Shown: positions 1 to 7,037 of the stretch, piece after piece
Position numbering within the stretch: the stretch's first letter is position 1
Layout of the letters: every line of letters starts with the position of its first letter
Assembly (NCBI GenBank): GCA_002338715.1
Contig: DDIR01000049.1
Location: 69,909-83,890, forward strand
Source: Phycisphaerales bacterium UBA1845
Lineage (GTDB): Bacteria; Planctomycetota; Phycisphaerae; UBA1845
Direction: 5' to 3'
DNA: 13,982 nt
Notes under the pieces: model-generated
What the model was told of the DNA's origin: nothing
The model's database searches: none
Seen by the model: only the letters and a program-made list of their open reading frames with translations
Translations under genes and position numbers: made by a program

Positions 1-65
1 ACTGCTCTGTGAGCAGTGCATGCGGCGCGCACGTCATCGAACGTCAGCACTGCTCACAGAGCAGT
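1..65. repeat. Nested inverted repeat, 19-bp arms
   Basis: Bases 1-19 (ACTGCTCTGTGAGCAGTGC) are the exact reverse complement of 47-65. Each arm is also a small hairpin of its own (ACTGCTC, 3-nt loop, GAGCAGT), so the element can fold as one long stem or as two short stems. The 27-base spacer shows nothing recognisable. It may be a REP-type element, the end of a small mobile element, or a protein-binding site. The left arm begins at the first base of the window, so the element may extend further left. Confidence 0.75.
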
Positions 66-174
66 GGCACGTTTGAAATGTTTAGGGTTTGACCGGTGTT
101 GTGCCAGCGGCGCGCTTTGCATCCGTTGGATTTGTAGGGGCGTGTTCCGTGAACGGCATCGGAAGCGATATCGG

Positions 175-257
175 TTTCTGGATGCTCGGTGGACGAGCGC
201 AGATTTGAAGGATCTGTTGTCAAAATGGCAACGCAGGTTCGATTCCTGCCCAGACCA
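175..257 (+). tRNA. tRNA-like gene, anticodon GAA, long variable arm (possibly degenerate)
   Basis: A cloverleaf can be drawn by eye. The D arm is GCTC/GAGC (184-187 with 195-198). The anticodon stem is a perfect 5 bp, CAGAT/ATCTG (200-204 with 212-216), around the loop TTGAAGG, giving anticodon GAA (207-209, Phe). The T arm GCAGG-TTCGATT-CCTGC lies at 233-249. Between anticodon and T arms are 16 bases (217-232) that form a 5-bp variable arm, as in class II tRNAs (Leu, Ser, Tyr), which is not expected for Phe. The acceptor pairs at only five of seven positions: TTTCTGG 175-181 against CCAGACC 250-256, with the terminal two pairs lost. A two-base bulge restores GG-TCTGG if the gene starts at 173. 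U8 is replaced by A. No CCA is encoded. It could be a decayed tRNA, an array-type divergent tRNA, or a tRNA-like RNA. Confidence 0.42.
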
Positions 258-258
258 C

Positions 259-329
259 ACTAGGGTAGCTCATTGGTAGAGCACACGATTCTAACCGTGA
301 TGTAGCGGGTTCAAATCCCGTCCCTGCGA
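259..329 (+). tRNA. tRNA-like gene, probable Arg(UCU) or CUA anticodon, irregular anticodon arm
   Basis: The D arm (GCTC 268-271, loop with GG, GAGC 279-282), U8 (266), the 5-nt variable loop (300-304) and the T arm (305-321, loop TTCAAAT) are canonical. The anticodon arm is one base short: 284-299 folds as a 4-bp stem CACG/CGTG with the 8-nt loop ATTCTAAC, or as a 5-bp stem with an A-C mismatch and the 6-nt loop TTCTAA. By analogy with the usual CTTCTAA loop the anticodon would be UCU (Arg); reading one base later gives CUA, the amber-decoding anticodon. The acceptor ACTAGGG (259-265) pairs with CCCTGCG (322-328) at five of seven positions, again failing at the terminal two pairs. It starts one base after the preceding tRNA-like gene. 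No CCA is encoded. Confidence 0.48.
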
Positions 330-330
330 A

Positions 331-348
331 GGCGGCTCAAGTGCCGCC
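331..348 (+). terminator. GC-rich hairpin immediately after the tRNA-like pair
   Basis: GGCGGC (331-336), a 6-nt loop and GCCGCC (343-348) form a perfect 6-bp stem two bases after the discriminator base of the second tRNA-like gene. No T-run follows, so this is either a factor-assisted terminator or a 3' processing boundary rather than a classical intrinsic terminator. Confidence 0.4.
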
Positions 349-712
349 CCTGAGACGCAAGTTGTGGGAGTGATCCAACGTGAAGTCAGCCGGCAGTTGA
401 CCGCTTTGGCGCGGCGTATCGCGCCGGGCGGAATCATGCGGTTTCGATCGCATGTTCAACTGTCGGCACCGAAGAAGCGGCTTTGTATTCGAGTGGATCC
501 CGTTGGGCCTTACTCGTTTACGCCAGCACGCCGGGCAAAGCAGTTCGCCAAGGGCGTGTGGCCGAAACGAGACGGGCTCAGCTCAAGCTCGATTCCGTCG
601 CAGACGCGGGACCGAGCGGGACGATCACCCTGCACTTGCCTTTGATAGCAAGCGCCGGTTGGTACGGCGAAGGTCATAGTAGTAATGCGTGAATGTTTGG
701 TAGTAGTAGGTT
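349..712. other. Stretch without a convincing gene
   Basis: Several short overlapping open frames exist here on the plus strand, but none has a good start with a ribosome binding site or a recognisable protein motif. A 6-bp hairpin CATGCG/CGCATG lies near 435-452. The motif TAGTAGTA occurs twice (677-684 and 701-708). Nothing else is recognised. Confidence 0.5.
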
Positions 713-778
713 TGTAGGGTGGGCCGTGCCCACCGCCGTTTGCATGTCGATGACTTGGTGGGCACGGCCCACCCTACA
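713..778. repeat. Dispersed palindromic repeat, GTAGGGTGGGC type
   Basis: Bases 713-734 are the exact reverse complement of 757-778, giving a 22-bp perfect stem with a 22-nt loop. The arm begins TGTAGGGTGGGCCGTGCC. Elements with GTAGGGTGGGC...GCCCACCCTAC ends are, from memory, scattered as REP/MITE-like intergenic repeats in many bacterial genomes, including planctomycetes and cyanobacteria. It sits 28 bases before the start codon of the slipin gene, so the hairpin would lie in the 5' leader or promoter of that gene. Confidence 0.85.
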
Positions 779-805
779 TGCAGCGGTAGAAAGTAGAGGT
801 GTCGT

Positions 806-1939
806 ATGTTCGGAGTAACGCGAATCAAGTCGTATGAGAAGGGCTTGCTGTTTCGTCACGGCGACTTCGTGCGACTCCTGGAACCCGGTCAGTACCGGTT
901 GTGGAGTCGATTGTGGAGCGCGAGTCGCGAGCGCATCGAAGTGGTCAGCACGCTCGAAACCAAATTCGAGCACAAGATTCTCGACCTGTTGGTCAAGAAT
1001 CAGGAGATGCGCACCGCGCTGCACATCGTCGAACTCGGCGACCACGAGCGCGGGCTTGTGTGGAAGGATGGCCGCCTCGCGTACATCCTCGGTAAGGGAC
1101 GCCATGCGTTCTGGACCGAACCATACAAGATCGAAATCGAAATCTTCGACTCGAATAACCTTCGCCTGGAGCACCCAAAGATCGAATCGGTTGTTTCGCT
1201 CTTTGGTAGTTCGAAGTGGCTCAAGGCCGTCAACGTTGACGAGCACGAAGACGCGCTCTTGATCAAGGACGGAAAGATCATCGAGACGCTCAGCAAGGGG
1301 CGTCACGTCTTCTGGAACAATGTCGGCCAGGTGACGTGGAAGACGATCGACCGTCGCGAGCAGGTGGCCGACGTCGCCGGTCAGGAAATCATGACCAAGG
1401 ACAAGGTCACGTTGCGCGTGAATTTGTTGGTGGCGTACCAGGTTGTTGATTCGTTGCGCGCGGTGACTGTCGTGAGCGATCATGCCCAGGCGCTGTATCG
1501 TGAAGCGCAGCTGTTCTTACGAGCCGCGGTCGGTACGAGGACGCTTGATGCGTTGCTGGCCGACAAGGAGTCCGTCAGCGGTGAGGTGCGAAGTGCGCTC
1601 GCGATACGGGCGAAGGATTTTGGTGTGGCGATCAAGAGCGTCGGTTTGAAGGATATCATCTTGCCAGGCGAGATGAAGACGATCTTGAACCAGGTCATCG
1701 AAGCAGAGAAGTCGGCGCAGGCGAACTTGATTCGCAGGCGAGAGGAAACGGCCGCAGCACGCAGCCAAGCCAACACGGCGAAGCTGCTGGCGGAGAATCC
1801 AACGCTGGCTCGCATGAAGGAACTGGAGCAACTGGCTGAAGTTTTGGCCGGTACGCGATCAACCTTCGTGTTCGGTAACGGTGACCTGTCGAGCCAAGTG
1901 CGCAGCCTCGTCGGTAGCAGGGCCAACGACGATGGCTGA
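806..1939 (+). CDS. Slipin family SPFH/band 7 protein
   Basis: A 377-residue member of the stomatin/prohibitin (SPFH) superfamily, which forms oligomeric membrane-associated scaffolds; the cellular role here is unknown. The ATG at 806 follows GAGG (796-799) at 6 bases. The slipin-like SPFH core spans about residues 145-300 (KTIDRREQVADVAGQEIMTK, then the VNLLVAYQVVD strand), with a charged, probably coiled-coil helix at about 303-345 and a short tail. There is no obvious N-terminal membrane segment, which canonical stomatins have. Instead, residues 11-33, 81-103 and 148-170 are three copies of one motif: acidic-x-G/A-L-hydrophobic, +/H-DG or HGD, a hydrophobic pair, then PGQYRLW or KGRHxFW. 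No NfeD-type partner is visible. The gene is followed by a hairpin and tRNA-His on the same strand. Confidence 0.88.
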   Translation: MFGVTRIKSYEKGLLFRHGDFVRLLEPGQYRLWSRLWSASRERIEVVSTLETKFEHKILDLLVKNQEMRTALHIVELGDHERGLVWKDGRLAYILGKGRHAFWTEPYKIEIEIFDSNNLRLEHPKIESVVSLFGSSKWLKAVNVDEHEDALLIKDGKIIETLSKGRHVFWNNVGQVTWKTIDRREQVADVAGQEIMTKDKVTLRVNLLVAYQVVDSLRAVTVVSDHAQALYREAQLFLRAAVGTRTLDALLADKESVSGEVRSALAIRAKDFGVAIKSVGLKDIILPGEMKTILNQVIEAEKSAQANLIRRREETAAARSQANTAKLLAENPTLARMKELEQLAEVLAGTRSTFVFGNGDLSSQVRSLVGSRANDDG

Positions 1940-1974
1940 CGCGGAGTAAGTGTGGCCTTTTCTTGAAAACCCGT

Positions 1975-2015
1975 GCCGGTCGGCGCGATGCGATGGATGT
2001 GTCGCGTCGGCCGGC
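1975..2015. terminator. Strong 14-bp hairpin between the slipin gene and tRNA-His
   Basis: GCCGGTCGGCGCGA (1975-1988) pairs with TCGCGTCGGCCGGC (2002-2015) over 14 positions, two of them G-T wobbles when written as RNA, around a 13-nt loop. It ends seven bases before tRNA-His. A T-run follows only on the minus-strand reading (GGGTTTTC). It could end readthrough from the minus-strand operon, end the slipin transcript, or mark a processing site for the tRNA leader. Confidence 0.5.
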
Positions 2016-2021
2016 GCTGAT

Positions 2022-2094
2022 GGTGGCTGTAGCTCAACGGCGAGAGCATCGCGCTGTGAACGCGGGGATACGGGTTCGATTCCCGTCGGTCGCC
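2022..2094 (+). tRNA. tRNA-His (GUG)
   Basis: A complete cloverleaf. Acceptor GTGGCTG (2023-2029) pairs with CGGTCGC (2087-2093), three of the pairs being wobbles. D arm GCTC/GAGC (2032-2035, 2044-2047), anticodon stem TCGCG/CGCGG (2049-2053, 2061-2065) with loop CTGTGAA and anticodon GTG at 2056-2058, T arm ACGGG-TTCGATT-CCCGT (2070-2086). The extra G at -1 (2022) opposite discriminator C73 (2094) is the identity element of bacterial tRNA-His. CCA is not encoded (CTG follows). Confidence 0.95.
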
Positions 2095-2111
2095 CTGCTA
2101 TTTGTCGGAAC

Positions 2112-2135
2112 CGATGCGACATCGTCGTTGCATCG
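2112..2135. terminator. 9-bp hairpin between tRNA-His and the convergent exporter operon
   Basis: CGATGCGAC (2112-2120), a 6-nt loop and GTTGCATCG (2127-2135) form a 9-bp stem with one G-T wobble. It lies between the tRNA-His 3' end and the end of the TolC-type gene on the opposite strand, where a bidirectional terminator is expected. No clear T-run follows on either strand. Confidence 0.4.
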
Positions 2136-2180
2136 TCAAGTGGTGACGCGGCATTGTCGTCATGAAGCGGCGCGATTGAT

Positions 2181-3950
2181 TTATTGCATGAATGCGTCGG
2201 TAGTCGCGGGAGAATCGGTTGTCACCGGAATTGAGGAGAACCCGGCGCCGGCATATCCAAGCAGAGTTCCGGTAGCGAACGCGAGATCAATCTGGGCGAC
2301 CTGGTATGCGACGATGGCTTTGATTTCGCGGAGTTGGGCGTCGCCCAGTTGCGTGAGCACTTCGAGCACTTCGCGCATCGTTCGCAGGCCTTCTTCGAAT
2401 TGTTTCAACTCGGCTTCGTAGTTGACGCCCGAGACGATGACATTCTGCCGGGCGGCGAGAATGCGCTGCCAGTTTTGATCGAGCACGTCGAGGGCGTCGA
2501 ATACTTCCTGGCGGATGGCCAACTCGCGCTGGTTGCGCGTGGACATTCGCTGCACGCGGGCCAGCATCGCCCGACGCACTTGCGCCTCGCGGGCGTTGTT
2601 GGTGACGGGAATTTCACCGCGCAATCCAACTGCCAAACCGGAGTTATCGAAATCCCACATGCCTTCCCACGCCGACCCATGCGAGCCCTGGCGATCAAGC
2701 AGTCCGTATTCAAAATCGACGACGAAAAGCGGCAACGCCTTGTTGCGGGCCAAGTCGATTTTGATGGCGTCGGCTGCCAACTTCAATTCCAACTCCAACA
2801 TCTCCATTCGATTTTCAAGGGCGCGTTCGGCGAGCTGATCACGATCAAAGCTGAATCGCAGAAGCTGTGGCGATGAAGAGATGTTGACGGTCGTCGGTGA
2901 ATCGAGCTGGACATCGTCGAGATTGAGAATCCGCTTGAGATCGCGCTGCTTAATTCGCAGGTCGGTCTCGGCGATGATGAGCGATTCCAAACGCTGGGCA
3001 ACGCCCACCTCGGCGCGGACGATCTCGATCTCGGCTGACAGGCCCTGATTGGCTCGCTTTCGAACCAGTTCCAGATTGTCGAACGCAAGATTGTACTGCT
3101 TCAGGCGAATGTCGAGGGTTTTTTGTGCGCCGTAGACCTGCCAGAATACTTTCTCTGCTGCGGCTAATATGCGAATGACGTTGAGCTTGGTTTTGGCGTC
3201 GATGGCTTGCGCATTCAGGCGAGCGATTCGGATGGATGCGGTGTTGGCTTCGATGCCAGCCCCACGTAGCAGCGGCTGACTTAGTGAGAATTTCAAGCTT
3301 GAGACGTATTGTTCAAACCGCTGTGGTTGCAGTTTGTTTTCTTCGTCGAATGCATTGCGCAGCTTGACTTTTCCGCCCGTCGGTAGCGGCACTTCGATGC
3401 CTGCATCAAACGTCAGTTGCTCCTTGGTTTGTTCGATCTGGGTCAACTTGACGAGTTTCTTGTCGAGGTCATCGGTGTCGGACGTGAATTCGACCAGATC
3501 GCGATTCAATGGTGGTGTGTTCTCGCGTTTGTATTGAACACCGCCGAAAATGGTTGCGTCGAACTTCGCTTCTTCTTCGCTGACGACCGTGCGGGCCAAT
3601 TGCGGATCAAGGAGCGTCACGTCCAGATCGAGGTTGTTACGCAATGTTTCTGCGCGCAACGTCGCAACCGTCAGGTCCAGGTGTTCTCGTGGTGGTGATT
3701 GGGGTTGTGATGTGCGCCGCTTCTTGACGGTATCAAGTTCATCTTCAATCGCGACGCCGCGCGATGTTGATAGCGATGCCAAGTCGGTTTGCTGTACATC
3801 GCGCACGTGTTGTCCCACGCGCTTGCTCAGCGGTGTGCTGGGGGAATCGGGCCATCGTGCGCAACCGGACTGCACGGACAACGCGCACAGGAGTATTGCC
3901 CAGAGCACGCGCATGCGATCGAACTTGGAGTTGGTTTGCGGACGCCTCAT
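2181..3950 (-). CDS. TolC-family outer membrane efflux lipoprotein
   Basis: The outer-membrane channel of a tripartite exporter. It has a lipoprotein signal with hydrophobic core VLWAILLCALSVQ and lipobox ending SGC. The mature protein carries the OEP repeat pattern: helices after LDLTVATLRAETLRNN, an outer-membrane strand region (GGVQYKRENTP, later FVVDFEYGLL and GLRGEIPVTN), and the second repeat ending in an amphipathic helix with GLRTMREVLEVLTQLGDAQ. I prefer the ATG at 3950. The same frame is open from a TTG at 3974 (597 residues, ten bases after the adaptor stop codon region), and an internal ATG at 3914 gives the shortest plausible signal peptide; the GAGGG near 3970 does not clearly decide. 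It is the last gene of the ABC-HlyD-TolC operon, so export to the outside is its likely job; the substrate is unknown. Confidence 0.9.
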   Translation of the reverse strand: MRRPQTNSKFDRMRVLWAILLCALSVQSGCARWPDSPSTPLSKRVGQHVRDVQQTDLASLSTSRGVAIEDELDTVKKRRTSQPQSPPREHLDLTVATLRAETLRNNLDLDVTLLDPQLARTVVSEEEAKFDATIFGGVQYKRENTPPLNRDLVEFTSDTDDLDKKLVKLTQIEQTKEQLTFDAGIEVPLPTGGKVKLRNAFDEENKLQPQRFEQYVSSLKFSLSQPLLRGAGIEANTASIRIARLNAQAIDAKTKLNVIRILAAAEKVFWQVYGAQKTLDIRLKQYNLAFDNLELVRKRANQGLSAEIEIVRAEVGVAQRLESLIIAETDLRIKQRDLKRILNLDDVQLDSPTTVNISSSPQLLRFSFDRDQLAERALENRMEMLELELKLAADAIKIDLARNKALPLFVVDFEYGLLDRQGSHGSAWEGMWDFDNSGLAVGLRGEIPVTNNAREAQVRRAMLARVQRMSTRNQRELAIRQEVFDALDVLDQNWQRILAARQNVIVSGVNYEAELKQFEEGLRTMREVLEVLTQLGDAQLREIKAIVAYQVAQIDLAFATGTLLGYAGAGFSSIPVTTDSPATTDAFMQ

Positions 3951-3981
3951 GATGAGTCGGTAGATTGCCCTCAATGCGCGA

Positions 3982-5331
3982 TTATTTCAATCGCTTCCTG
4001 GCAATATCTGACTTGGGATCGGGCGGCGCTACAACCGGCGGGAATCCGTTCAGTTGCCGCCAGATCTCATAGCCAATCGAAACCTGATTCAAAAGCACCC
4101 ACCCTTTGGCCCGCACCCCTTGGCGCAGGTAGTGGACATCCGGCCATTCCTGTTCCGACTCGTCCGGTACGACCAGCAATCGGAATTTCCCGTTTCCATC
4201 ATCGGTGGAGTCGATCAACGCCACTTTTCCACCGAACGTTCCAACCGCGACGGAGGGCCAACCGACGAATTGCACAGCCGGCCAACCTTCAAACTGGAGC
4301 CGCACCGGTGCACCATTTCCGATGAGTGGCGCATCGTTACCGTCCACCCAGATTTCAACCGCACGGTCCAAGGCATCCGGAACCAGAGTCAGCAGCGGGT
4401 CGCCGGCTTTGACGATTTCGCCGCCTTCGTTGGCAATGAGTCGAAACACCGTGCCGCTGCGTGGCGCGCTGACTTGTTGGGAACGCTGTCTTGATAATTG
4501 AACTTCGATCTTTGCGAGGCTCGCGCGGGTATCCTGGGCTTGTCCTCTGGCATCGCCTAGGGAAGCCCGCGCGGAGTCGATCTTGGCGCCCTGCTCGGTC
4601 GTGACTTTTGCCAGGTCCTGTTCCGAAGCGCGCAAATCGGCGATGGCGCTGTCGAGCGATGCCTGGGCTCGGTTCAAGGCGGCTTGAGATTGCTCGTAGT
4701 CACGCTTGGCCACATCGAACTGGCGCTTCGACACGATCCCGTCGGTGATCAGGTTTTTCTTCCGCTCAAACTGGGCCTCAGCCGCGACGACTGCCGCTTC
4801 GGCGGCTGACAATGATTCGCGCTCGCCGCGGACTTTTTGCTTGTTTGTTTCGAGCCGGAACGTGGCCGCTGCGACCGCCAAGTCCAGGGTGGCTTCGAGA
4901 TTGGCAACCTGCGCTTCGTAAGATTGTACTTTTTGTCCGTACGCTTCGAGTTTGCCCTGCAGTGCGGATTTTTCCTGCTCCAACCGGGTCAGCAAATTGG
5001 GATCGATGTCGCTGATCTCCAGAAGCGGATCACCGGATTCGACTCGGCTTCCCTCCCGAACCCACCAGCGTACGATGCGGCCATTGATCGGCGCTTCGAT
5101 CTGTTGCTGCCGTTCAAGCGGCGCATAGGCGACAACGCGCCCAGTACCGCGGATATTCTGTTGCCACGGTGCGAAGATCAGGAAGAACGGACCCAGCACA
5201 AATGCGAACGCCAACACGATGGCGATCCGAACGACCCAGCGTGACGACCGGACCATCGCCAACGCCTTGGAGTCCGCGTTGACGAAAAGCCCGCCTTCAC
5301 CGGAAAATGCGGTGTGGGATTGCGCGCTCAC
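3982..5331 (-). CDS. HlyD-family periplasmic adaptor (membrane fusion protein)
   Basis: The adaptor linking the inner-membrane ABC exporter to the TolC-type channel. It has 449 residues: a cytoplasmic N-terminus, one membrane segment at about 33-54, a first half lipoyl (barrel-sandwich) motif at about 76-108 (IEAPINGRIVRWWVREGSRV), a long coiled-coil hairpin rich in Ala, Glu, Gln and Lys at about 112-270, the second half lipoyl motif (SAPRSGTVFRLIANEGGEI), then beta-barrel strands. The start codon is GTG at 5331, and its first four bases overlap the TGA of the upstream ABC gene (GTGA), which indicates translational coupling. The stop at 3982 lies just before the TolC-type gene. The single long hairpin suits docking to TolC-type tips. 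Confidence 0.92.
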   Translation of the reverse strand: MSAQSHTAFSGEGGLFVNADSKALAMVRSSRWVVRIAIVLAFAFVLGPFFLIFAPWQQNIRGTGRVVAYAPLERQQQIEAPINGRIVRWWVREGSRVESGDPLLEISDIDPNLLTRLEQEKSALQGKLEAYGQKVQSYEAQVANLEATLDLAVAAATFRLETNKQKVRGERESLSAAEAAVVAAEAQFERKKNLITDGIVSKRQFDVAKRDYEQSQAALNRAQASLDSAIADLRASEQDLAKVTTEQGAKIDSARASLGDARGQAQDTRASLAKIEVQLSRQRSQQVSAPRSGTVFRLIANEGGEIVKAGDPLLTLVPDALDRAVEIWVDGNDAPLIGNGAPVRLQFEGWPAVQFVGWPSVAVGTFGGKVALIDSTDDGNGKFRLLVVPDESEQEWPDVHYLRQGVRAKGWVLLNQVSIGYEIWRQLNGFPPVVAPPDPKSDIARKRLK

Positions 5332-7037
5332 GATGCCACCTCTTCCGTCGAAGCTGCTGCGAACCCAGCGCCATTTGGATCGATCATTCCATCGTTCAGG
5401 CGGATCCGCCTATTGATGCGAGCGTGTTGGTAGTCGCTGTTTCCGAGCATGATCAAGGTCCAGCTGTGATTGCGCCCGATCAGAGCGTTCATGGCTTTGA
5501 CTTGAGCTTCGTCGTCCAGCGCTTCAATGATCTCGTCGATGACGAGCAATCGGGGTTTGCCGGCGATCGCTCGGGCGAGCATGAGTCGTCGGGCCTGGCC
5601 CGCAGACAGGGGAGCGCCGCGATGGTTTAAGACGGTCGCGGTTCCTTCGGGCAACCCCTTGATTTCCTCAAGCATGCCAATGGCTTCGAGTGCATCGCGT
5701 ACGTCGGACGGCGTAACTTCCTTGCGTCCCATGCATACGTTTTCTGCGATCGTGCCATCGATCATCTCAACGTCTTTGACCACGGCCATGTGACGGCGCA
5801 ACGAGTCCAGACTGATCTCACGAATGTCGACACCGTCGAGTTCGATGCGCCCGGAGGTTGGCGATCTCAATCCGTAGATCAGGTCTGCGAGTGTGCTCTT
5901 GCCGCTGCCGTGGCCTCCGAGGATGAGCACGCTGTCACCGCTGCTAACCCGCAGGTTGATCCCTTTCGCCGCGTTGGCCGCATGCGGATATTCATAATTC
6001 AAGTCGATCAACGCCAATTCAGCGCCTTTCGCGGAAGTGGGGGCTTCTTCTCCGCCGTTGCGTTCGAGCGGCAAGTCCAACAGTTGACCGAGTTTGTCGA
6101 CGGCGGCGAGCAAGTCGTAAAAGCTCTCGAGCTTTTGTCCCATTTTTGCAAACGACGCGAGCACAATGGAGACGATCAACTCGGAAGCGACGAGTTGACC
6201 CAGTGTGAGTTGGCCATTGATGACCAGCCAGCCGCCCAACGAGAGCAGTGCGGTTGCGGCCAACGCCTGGAGCGCCAGCGAACCGACGATCTGTCTGAAG
6301 ACGACGCGGTAGTGGCGCTGCCGCGCCTCCACATATTCGACCGCCAGCGCGTCTGCGCGACTTTGGGCCAGGTCTGGACCGCCGACCTGCTTGAAGGAAA
6401 GCGGACTTCTGGCGATTTCCTCCAATGATGCGGCGACGGCATACTTGGCTTTGGATTCTTCGATCGCGGTGCGGATGGCGCCGCGCCCCATGATGAACAG
6501 GATGATGGCGATGCCCGCGATCAGGACGACGTCGAATGCCAATAGAAACGGGTGATAGAACGCGAGAATGAGCAGGCCGATGACGGTCTGCAACACCACG
6601 GCGACCCCATCAAGCAGCAAGGTGGCTCCGACTTTCTGTACGGTCAGGACGTCGAAGAAGCGGTTGACAAGCTCGGGTCCGTGGTTTCGATCGAACGATT
6701 CGACGCGGACGCGCGGCAGGCGGAACCCCAGGTCGGTGACGACCCGAACAAACAGTCGCCGCTGCATCAACTCGACAATATAGACTTTGAACGCCCGAAT
6801 CGTCCCCGCGAGAGATAGAAATGCCAGCAACAGGATGGCCAGGATCAGCAGCGGCTGCGTGAGACCCCCAAACGAAACGATGTTGACAAGGGATTGGACT
6901 GCAACGGGAGTAGCAAGCGTCAGAACGCCAACGCCAATCGCGAACGCAACCACGATCGCCAGCTCGCGTCGCTCCGGTTTGAGCAACTGCAGCAAACGAC
7001 GCATGGGATGGGTTTGCGAGGCATGGTCCGCGGTCAT
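5328..7037 (-). CDS. ABC exporter, fused membrane and ATPase domains, with degenerate Q- and H-loops
   Basis: A 569-residue half-transporter of the type I secretion/ABCB architecture, without an N-terminal C39 peptidase. The membrane domain (about 25-310) has roughly six segments. In the ATPase domain, the A-loop aromatic is Tyr350, Walker A is GGHGSGKST (374-382), the signature is LSAGQ (477-481) and Walker B is RLLVIDE (496-502). Two usually conserved switch residues look changed: where the Q-loop Gln should be the sequence reads [12 protein letters not shown] (419-430), and where the H-loop His should be it reads LIMLGNSDY, with Asn533. It is the first gene of the exporter operon and overlaps the adaptor gene by four bases. 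It should act as a dimer in the inner membrane; the substrate is unknown. Confidence 0.92.
   Translation of the reverse strand: MTADHASQTHPMRRLLQLLKPERRELAIVVAFAIGVGVLTLATPVAVQSLVNIVSFGGLTQPLLILAILLLAFLSLAGTIRAFKVYIVELMQRRLFVRVVTDLGFRLPRVRVESFDRNHGPELVNRFFDVLTVQKVGATLLLDGVAVVLQTVIGLLILAFYHPFLLAFDVVLIAGIAIILFIMGRGAIRTAIEESKAKYAVAASLEEIARSPLSFKQVGGPDLAQSRADALAVEYVEARQRHYRVVFRQIVGSLALQALAATALLSLGGWLVINGQLTLGQLVASELIVSIVLASFAKMGQKLESFYDLLAAVDKLGQLLDLPLERNGGEEAPTSAKGAELALIDLNYEYPHAANAAKGINLRVSSGDSVLILGGHGSGKSTLADLIYGLRSPTSGRIELDGVDIREISLDSLRRHMAVVKDVEMIDGTIAENVCMGRKEVTPSDVRDALEAIGMLEEIKGLPEGTATVLNHRGAPLSAGQARRLMLARAIAGKPRLLVIDEIIEALDDEAQVKAMNALIGRNHSWTLIMLGNSDYQHARINRRIRLNDGMIDPNGAGFAAASTEEVAS

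Noticed and set aside
387..692. Open plus-strand frame ending in a protein-like stretch (SRWALLVYASTPGKAVRQGRV...)
   Set aside because: Only a TTG start at 483 with no clear ribosome binding site, no family recognised, and competing frames of equal quality in the same bases. It could be a gene remnant, but the evidence is too thin.
674..1483. Minus-strand 269-residue frame opposite the slipin gene
   Set aside because: It is a GC-driven shadow frame of a well-supported gene, with no motif and composition typical of antisense reading.
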